From Bolinopsis microptera (Eukaryota > Ctenophora > Tentaculata > Lobata > Bolinopsidae), in assembly GCF_026151205.1 (NCBI RefSeq), contig NC_087082.1, forward strand, positions 5,153,908 through 5,217,907: a stretch of 64,000 nucleotides of DNA, read 5' to 3'. Numbering within the stretch: the first letter of the stretch is position 1; every line of letters begins with the position of its first letter. Below, one piece after another: positions 57,418 through 64,000 of this stretch. The notes beneath the pieces are model-generated. The model ran no database searches. It saw nothing but the letters and a program-made list of their open reading frames with translations, and had not been told where the DNA came from. The position numbers were made by a program, and so were the translations under genes.

Positions 57418-59121
57418 CTACTTTTTAATAAAAGGGATAATATTAAGTTCTCCAGGACCATGAGCATAACCACAACTAGAAGCAGACAGATTACAACCTT
57501 GGGGATGATGTTCATAAAACCAACACAGTTTCGACTTCTTTAAAGCTGCGCTGTCATATTTCCTGTTGGGCGTTTTCCGATAGCTGGACTTTTTAGTTTC
57601 CTTTGACCAGTCTCTCAGGGAAACCATACCATTTCTAATGGTAAATAACTGATGGAAATTTCTCAAAACAGTTTGGATACCTCCATTTTGGTCTTTAAGA
57701 GCCTCTTCAAAGTCAATGTTTTGTTTGATAGCAGAAATTATTTCTTTCAGATGAATAGATTTGCCTGCAGACCAAGCGGTTTCTCCTCCCTTAACATCTT
57801 GCAGCAGTAAAGAAGCAGTAAAGTTAACTATTCTAGAGCACAGTGTCTTGTCCAATTTGGAACCGTTCCTGATTTTAATGTCTTTGGATCTTACAACACA
57901 ATTCAAATTACTCTGATTGCCAGAATGCCCCCTGACCACATCAAGGATGAGTTTCTGTTTAATTTTATGATCAGTTTCAGTGTAATATCTTCCTTCGGAT
58001 ACAAAACAAGTTCGTTTAGTAGATGGGATTTTCATTACATCTCGTTGATACTTGAACCCAAAATCAGATATTACTGACTCTACAAAGTTCAAATAACAGT
58101 GGTATGTGGAGAGAGTAGCATTTGTTCTAGAGTACTTGGCAGTAAAATTCCACGTGCAGCAGGGTAAGACAAAGAAATCACAGTTGTATGAAATCATTGA
58201 TGCTACATATGGCAACCAAGGGGTAAGTTCATCTGAATGATTTCCTATTAGCCAGTTGTGATCCGAGATTTCATTCCAGCTCTGAGGGTCAAAAAATTTC
58301 TCACACAATTTACTATTAGAAAACAATGTATACCAAATATTTCTGGATTTAACATCTATACCGATGCCACTAAATTTCTCTTGATTTAAGAGGTAAACAA
58401 GAAGCCCATTTCCACAACCTATATCAACAAATTTAACATAGTCTTGAGCATTATCTGCATATCGAGATTTCCAAAGACAGATAAGATATGATGCTATACC
58501 AATATCTTCATGTATGAATTTACTTGGATCTGTTTGCATGTCCCAAGCATCAAATATGTCTTGGGCATACTTTTCTTTTAGATGATTATATGTCAGATAG
58601 TATTGTTTAGGACACACAGCAGCATTAGGAGGAGTTTTAAATTTAAAATCATCTGCAGTCAACCATTTAACAACTTTTTGGATCTTAAAACTTAAGGAAG
58701 AGTTTTCAGGCTGTTTCTCCCATATCTTGGACCTCATCTTAACCTTGCATAGTCCTTTTTCGTAGCACACATATAAGAAACAATGAATTTCTTTGCTCAC
58801 TGAGTCAAACACTGATACTATAAAATTCGATTCTGTCCTAGCGGCAACAAATTTTTGATGATGACCTTTGCTCAAAAGAACTTCTCCACTGATTATTATT
58901 TCTGGATTGAAGGTGTTTATATCAGAAATTCCAAAGAGTGGACGTTTTAAGAGATCATGAACTAATTCAGGTAGTGCTGGTTCATTTTCCAGTACGCAGT
59001 ACTTTATGTCTTCAAAAATGAGCTGAGGCCTACTGGAGAGTGTATCAAAGACACTTACAAAGTTTTTAACATCCTGCTGTGTAACTTCAAAGTCCTTGTC
59101 CCCAATTGAGTTCATTGTCAT
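57418..59121 (-). CDS. TRMT44: tRNA (uracil-2'-O)-methyltransferase TRMT44 (METTL19/Trm44)
   Basis: Methylates the ribose of U44 in tRNA-Ser (Trm44 in yeast) using S-adenosylmethionine in the cytoplasm. A single uninterrupted frame of 567 codons (human 757; the vertebrate protein has extra N-terminal and internal sequence). Visible in order: SAM motif I VDIGCGNGLLVYLL (about 232-245), GIDVKSRNIW, WLIGNHSDELTPWLPYVA, SYNCDFFVLPCCTWNF, MKIPSTKRTCFVSEGRYY, then GGIQTVLRNFHQLF and a C-terminal CCCH finger LCWFYEHHPQGCNLS...CGYAHGPGEL. No intron is seen, unlike the neighbours. ATG at 59121 is chosen as the first Met in frame. A second copy with frameshifts lies at 62215-63940. Confidence 0.95.
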   Translation of the reverse strand: MTMNSIGDKDFEVTQQDVKNFVSVFDTLSSRPQLIFEDIKYCVLENEPALPELVHDLLKRPLFGISDINTFNPEIIISGEVLLSKGHHQKFVAARTESNFIVSVFDSVSKEIHCFLYVCYEKGLCKVKMRSKIWEKQPENSSLSFKIQKVVKWLTADDFKFKTPPNAAVCPKQYYLTYNHLKEKYAQDIFDAWDMQTDPSKFIHEDIGIASYLICLWKSRYADNAQDYVKFVDIGCGNGLLVYLLNQEKFSGIGIDVKSRNIWYTLFSNSKLCEKFFDPQSWNEISDHNWLIGNHSDELTPWLPYVASMISYNCDFFVLPCCTWNFTAKYSRTNATLSTYHCYLNFVESVISDFGFKYQRDVMKIPSTKRTCFVSEGRYYTETDHKIKQKLILDVVRGHSGNQSNLNCVVRSKDIKIRNGSKLDKTLCSRIVNFTASLLLQDVKGGETAWSAGKSIHLKEIISAIKQNIDFEEALKDQNGGIQTVLRNFHQLFTIRNGMVSLRDWSKETKKSSYRKTPNRKYDSAALKKSKLCWFYEHHPQGCNLSASSCGYAHGPGELNIIPFIKK

Positions 59122-60555
59122 GTTGGTAATATACTACACCTGGGCCTGCAAGAGGAAGTTAGAATCAAATTGTAAGCAGTGTGATTTACAATTTATTATT
59201 ATAAAAAAAAAAAATGAAATCTTTCAAATCAAACAATTACATACGATTACACAATGGATTAAATTAAAAAATGCATCCTGAAAGTATAATATGTAGATTT
59301 GCAAACTATTTTTATATGCAAAAGACTTAAAATTTCTGTAATTAAACGACTTGTAATTGTGGATCACCAAAACACAGATATCGAGTGCAGATGCAACTCC
59401 TGTACAAGCATGGGCCCAGCCAAAATTAAAATATACCACCACAAATAACCAAAATAATTACCAATCAAATTAATTATCAATCAGATCATATAATATTTGA
59501 GTTGTGAAAGTGCGATGTTAGCAGTTAGTATAGGTGGAATGGAGACAGTTTAAAAGTTGAATATTATGCATCAGCTACCAAACATTAGGTATGGATCCTC
59601 TTTGATGAGGGAGTGCGCAGAAAAGAAAAGGTACATACACGTTACCTTGTCTACAAATAAAAAGTGAAACTAGCAACGTCAATCAAATGAATATGGTTTG
59701 TTTCATTGATTTACATCTGTCTCCAAAGAGGCATCCGATTCTGAATCAGTGCTCCTCGTCAAACTTTTCTCACACATGTGAGCAGTAAGCTTGGATTTAA
59801 ATTCTGTAACATGGGATCGTTCACATATTATGTAATCACTACATATGGACACGTTCATTTGAGTTTGAGGATATTGGTAAACAAAAATAATAGCGTTTTT
59901 GACGATAGTGGCTTAATTTTGACATCTATTAACCTAGCACGTTCAGAAGTTCTGAACATTAGCCACGTAACCCATACTCCCATATGCACTGTTCAGAAAG
60001 AAAATCTATTGTTGTTAGGCACTATAATGTTTCAAATGTCACATTTTTGTGACTTAGTTAACTGCAGTTGTCTAATTATCATTCCTTGGTCTGAAACATA
60101 GTAGATTAGGTCAATCTAACAATTATGATACAGCATTGGTTAAAGGGCACGGATCGAACGGTTACAAGGCAATATTTAGGTAACTTTGTCACACTCAGAA
60201 TACCATACCTCTATTCTACTGTGAGGTGTCCTCAAAACCCTTTTTACTCATTATTTGATGGTTGATCTACCAAGTATGGAGTACCAATCATAGCCCTAAA
60301 ATATGTTGCTTTGAATAGATAGCTATTACAGGCACTTGGTTATTGGGAAATGAGGTTAATTCTGTCACAATATATGGAATTTAAAATTTTGGGCGAATTA
60401 TTTATATCTGATTTTGGTTTGAAAGGTGGAAAAACTTTACATGATGACAATGTAGTTGATGCAAGTTAAGATCAGTTGATGTTTACATTGTCACAAAAAA
60501 TTATACGAAATCGTAAATAGGTTAAAAACAATGATTATATAATGAAATAGTCTCT
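59122..60555. other. Upstream region of TRMT44
   Basis: No exon recognised. A MITE end (GGGATCGTTCACATATTATG) lies at 59814-59833 with no clear partner. Confidence 0.45.
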
Positions 60556-60557
60556 TA

Positions 60558-61147
60558 TAATAACTCTTATAATAACTGATGTGACAAAGTAAACATGTCT
60601 TGCCCCTATTTTGAAGATCTATATATTCTATAACTCTTTTAGAATTCAACATTCTTTCAGAAAAAATTGGTAGAATATTGTCCAGAACATCAGAGCTCAA
60701 GTTTAACAATTTTAGGTTAAATTTGTCAAAGTCACTAAAAATGTGACAAAATTAACTTTTCCTGCCCCAACAATTTCAAGATAGTGTGTAAAAATTAGCA
60801 TAGGCTGCCTTATTACCTAAATAAATCAATCCAAACTACAAAAAAATATATGTTAATGTGATGACGATTACCCAACTGTAATAATAACTGATGTGACAAA
60901 GTAAACATGTCTTGCCCCTATTTTGAAGATCTATAACTCTATTAGAATTCAATACTCTTTCAGAAACGATTGGTAGAATATTGTCCAGAACATCAGAGCT
61001 CAAGTTTAGCAATTTTAGGCTAAATTTGTCAAAGTCACTAAAAATGTGACAAAATTAACTTTTCCTGCCCCATCAATTTCAAGATAGTGTGTAAAAATTA
61101 GCATAGGCTGCTTTATTACCTAAATAAATCAATCCAAACTACAAAAG
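60558..61147. repeat. Tandem duplication, about 270-bp unit
   Basis: ATAATAACTGATGTGACAAA...AATCCAAACTAC at 60558-60840 recurs at 60885-61142 with few differences (an 18-bp TATATTCTATAAC-type insert in the first copy). The two are separated by about 45 bp of unique sequence. Confidence 0.85.
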
Positions 61148-61236
61148 TACAATGCGTGTTAATTGTATACATTACCCTAAGTTCATATATTGAATGATAT
61201 ATAATTTTCTGTGTCACAACACAATTGGTCTTTTCT

Positions 61237-61790
61237 TTTCATGGTTAGACGCTATTGTACGATCTTTCGCTAAATCGAGTTCTTTCTTTTTTCATCGGGG
61301 ACCCTTTAATAGCTACTCAGAGTTGACCTTCATCTTTTATGGGTAATTACATTGAAGTACTTTCGGCTTTGAGAACATCTTGATACTATTTTTGTACAGA
61401 TTTGGTTTGGCAAAATGACAGCACTTTCTGAGAGTACCGATCATATAGTACTTTGTCCCACATGATCCTGGGAGGAATGACGTAGTATTTTCAGGGTGTC
61501 TAGCCATCATACTCCACGATCTATATGGTGTCAACATTTTCAATCAAAGTGACAATCAGGCTGTAGAGCAGATAGAAGCTGTCCTTGTTTTATCATCGTA
61601 ATATACTTCAGCCGCATTAGAGAGGGGAATCTTCTACCTAGAAGTAATCCGGCTACAGCACATCAGTGCACTTCTCCACAGTAATAGTGCGGACATACTG
61701 CATACCAATTTTGCATAAGATCTTAGAGTTTGTTGGTTTCATGTGAAATTTCCAGCTTACGTGAACTGCGAAATGGCGGCCAATCCACAT
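61237..61790 (-). pseudogene. Corrupted duplicate of TASP1 exon 1
   Basis: Aligns along its length with 56341-56946 but with very many single-base deletions and some insertions, for example GTACTTTCGGCTTTGAGAAC for GTACTTTTCGGCTTTGTAGA, and TGTCCCACATGATCCTGGG for TGTCCCACCATGATCCTGGG. No frame survives. The pattern (mostly 1-base gaps, no transition bias visible) resembles raw long-read error more than pseudogene decay. Confidence 0.75.
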
Positions 61791-62214
61791 CGTGTCACAT
61801 AGTGTTATATAGAACCACATTCCATATCATCTGAAATCCTTATGGTTGTTGAGGTAAAATAAATGAAATTAGTATAGCACTTCTTAGTTACTAGAATTTC
61901 AGTTATTGGCTCGTTTATATACAGAAGGTTAACATTTTGAATCATTTCATGAACGTAATCGCAGCAGATCTATTTGGGGCACAAATATCTTAATTCATAT
62001 GGGAGTTATAAACTTTAGTGACCTAAAAGGTCATTTATAAGGAGCTCAATGTTGAATCAGCACAGAATATACACCTTGTTAAAGAATCATTATTAATCTA
62101 ATGCTGTTTAATTCTACAGTAACTTAATAATTTAAAACAAAACATAATGTGAAAACCGAAAACAAAAAGTAAAATCCCATCTATGGAAGAATTATAACAC
62201 CTTCCTAGGGAAAT

Positions 62215-63940
62215 GATATGAACACACTCTTCTATTCTACTTTTTTAATAAAAGGGATAATATTAAGTTCTCCAGGACCATGAGCATAACCACAACTAGA
62301 AGCAGACAGATTACAACCTTGGGATGATGTTCATAAAACCAACACGTTTCGACTTCTTTAAAGCTGCGCTGTCATATTTCCTGTTGGGCGTTTTCCGATA
62401 GCTGGACTTTTTAGTTTCCTTTGACCAGTCTCTCAGGGAAACCATACCATTTCTAATGGTAAATAACTGATGGAAATTTCTCAAAAACAGTTTGGATACC
62501 TCCATTTTGGTCTTTAAGAGCCTCTTCAAAGTCAATGTTTTGTTTGATAGCAGAAATTATTTCTTTCAGATGAATAGATTTGCCTGCAGACCAAGCGGTT
62601 TTCTCCTCCCTTAACATCTTGCAGCAGTAAAGAAGCAGTAAAGTTAACTATTCTAGAGCACAGTGTCTTGTCCAATTTGGAACCGTTCCTGATTTTAATG
62701 TCTTTGGATCTTACAACACAATTCAAATTACTCTGATTGCCAGAATGCCCCCTGACCACATCAAGGATGAGTTTCTGTTTAATTTTATGATCAGTTTCAG
62801 TGTAATATCTTCCTTCGGATACAAAACAAGTTCGTTTAGTAGATGGGATTTTCATTACATCTCGTTGATACTTGAACCCAAAATCAGATATTACTGACTC
62901 TACAAAGTCAAATAACAGTGGTATGTGGAGAGAGTAGCGTTTGTTCTAGAGTACTTGGCAGTAAAATTCCACGTGCAGCAGGGTAAGACAAAGAAATCAC
63001 AGTTGTATGAAATCATTGATGCTACATATGGCAACCAAGGGGTAAGTTCATCTGAATGATTTCCTATTAGCCAGTTGTGATCCGAGATTTCATTCCAGCT
63101 CTGAGGGTCAAAAAATTTCTCACACAATTTACTATTAGAAAACAATGTATACCAAATATTTCTGGATTTAACATCTATACCGATGCCACTAAATTTCTCT
63201 TGATTTAGGAGGTAAACAAGAAGCCCATTTCCACAACCTATATCAACAAATTTAACATAGTCTTGAGCATTATCTGCATATCGAGATTTCCAAAGACAGA
63301 TAAGATATGATGCTATACCAATATCTTCATGTATGAATTTACTTGGATCTGTTTGCATGTCCCAAGCATCAAATATGTCTTGGGCATACTTTTCTTTTAG
63401 ATGATTATATGTCAGATAGTATTGTTTAGGACACACAGCAGCATTAGGAGGAGTTTTAAATTTAAAATCATCTGCAGTCAACCATTTAACAACTTTTTGG
63501 ATCTTAAAACTTAAGGAAGAGTTTTCAGGCTGTTTCTCCCATATCTTGGACCTCATCTTAACCTTGCATAGTCCTTTTTCGTAGCACACATATAAGAAAC
63601 AATGAATTTCTTTGCTCACTGAGTCAAACACTGATACTATAAAATTCGATTCTGTCCTAGCGGCAACAAATTTTTGATGATGACCTTTGCTCAAAAGAAC
63701 TTCTCCACTGATTATTATTTCTGGATTGAAGGTGTTTATATCAGAAATTCCAAAGAGTGGACGTTTTAAGAGATCATGAACTAATTCAGGTAGTGCTGGT
63801 TCATTTTCCAGTACACAGTACTTTATGTCTTCAAAAATGAGCTGAGGCCTACTGGAGAGTGTATCAAAGACACTTACAAAGTTTTTAACATCCTGCTGTG
63901 TAACTTCAAAGTCCTTGTCCCCAATTGAGTTCATTGTCAT
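62215..63940 (-). pseudogene. TRMT44: Second copy of TRMT44 with homopolymer frameshifts
   Basis: Nearly identical to 57418-59121 (offset 4819 at the start codon). The first 346 codons are open apart from their last residues. Then single-base indels break the frame: a missing T near 62907, an extra T in GGTTTTCTCC (62598), an extra A in CTCAAAAACAG (62481), a missing G near 62321, two missing bases near 62345 and an extra T near 62246. Only a handful of substitutions are seen. Indels are commoner toward the left, next to the badly damaged TASP1 copy. This is best explained as an unpolished alternative haplotype; a genuine recent tandem duplication is the alternative. Confidence 0.85.
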
Positions 63941-64000
63941 GTTGGTAATATACTACACCTGGGCCTGCAAGAGGAAGTTAGAATCAAATTGTAAGCAGTG

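Noticed and set aside
1-64000. tRNA, rRNA or snoRNA genes
   Set aside because: I looked for cloverleaf-like and box C/D signals, particularly in RPL19 introns, and saw none convincing; a covariance-model scan would be decisive.

Overview
This is a repeat-rich animal nuclear genome window. It holds spliced genes with GT-AG introns for metazoan proteins (ribosomal protein RPL19, microtubule end-binding protein EB1/MAPRE, threonine aspartase Taspase-1, tRNA methyltransferase TRMT44). These are separated by long stretches of LINEs, MITEs, satellites and minisatellites. Codon use, intron density and the mix of elements suit a marine invertebrate, perhaps a non-bilaterian, but the phylum cannot be fixed from sequence alone.

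Layout. 1-2.2 kb: 5' part of a TPR-type gene on the minus strand (possibly SPO22/ZIP4/TEX11-like). 2.4-14.9 kb: a transposon graveyard with LINE 3' fragments, a 767-bp mariner-type element (one copy carrying a nested hAT MITE) and a near-identical A-X-B-A'-B' block duplication. 15.1-20.3 kb: RPL19 on the plus strand in four coding exons, with a foldback element in intron 1. 21.6-28.6 kb: a two-monomer satellite (172 and 200 bp) with an internal inversion, a LINE insertion and a mariner-type insertion. 28.7-33.5 kb: AT-rich DNA with small MITEs. 33.6-54.2 kb: MAPRE/EB1 on the minus strand, six coding exons over 20.7 kb. 55.4-56.9 kb: TASP1 (two exons, minus). 57.4-59.1 kb: intronless TRMT44 (minus). 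59.2-64 kb: spacer, then a second error-laden copy of the TASP1-TRMT44 block, probably an unpolished haplotig.

The most striking content sits inside MAPRE intron 2, antisense to the host gene. An apparently intact 17-exon gene (39878-44805) can be assembled with every intron phase consistent into 830 codons. It carries D...D-x17-CPLC...LHI...H-x4-H-x20-E. This closely matches the spacing of the catalytic and zinc-ligand residues of RAG1/Transib transposases. It lies between two inverted arrays of GCGATAATCGC-like subterminal repeats. The outer edges of those arrays both read CACAGTG, the V(D)J recombination-signal heptamer, followed by spacers of 12 and 22 bp and then a shared AT-rich 14-mer. 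I read this as a 7.56-kb RAG1-like DNA transposon, or a recently domesticated one. No 5-bp target duplication was found, and the RAG relationship is inferred from motif geometry only. A nearly full-length LINE with one frameshift sits in the same intron.
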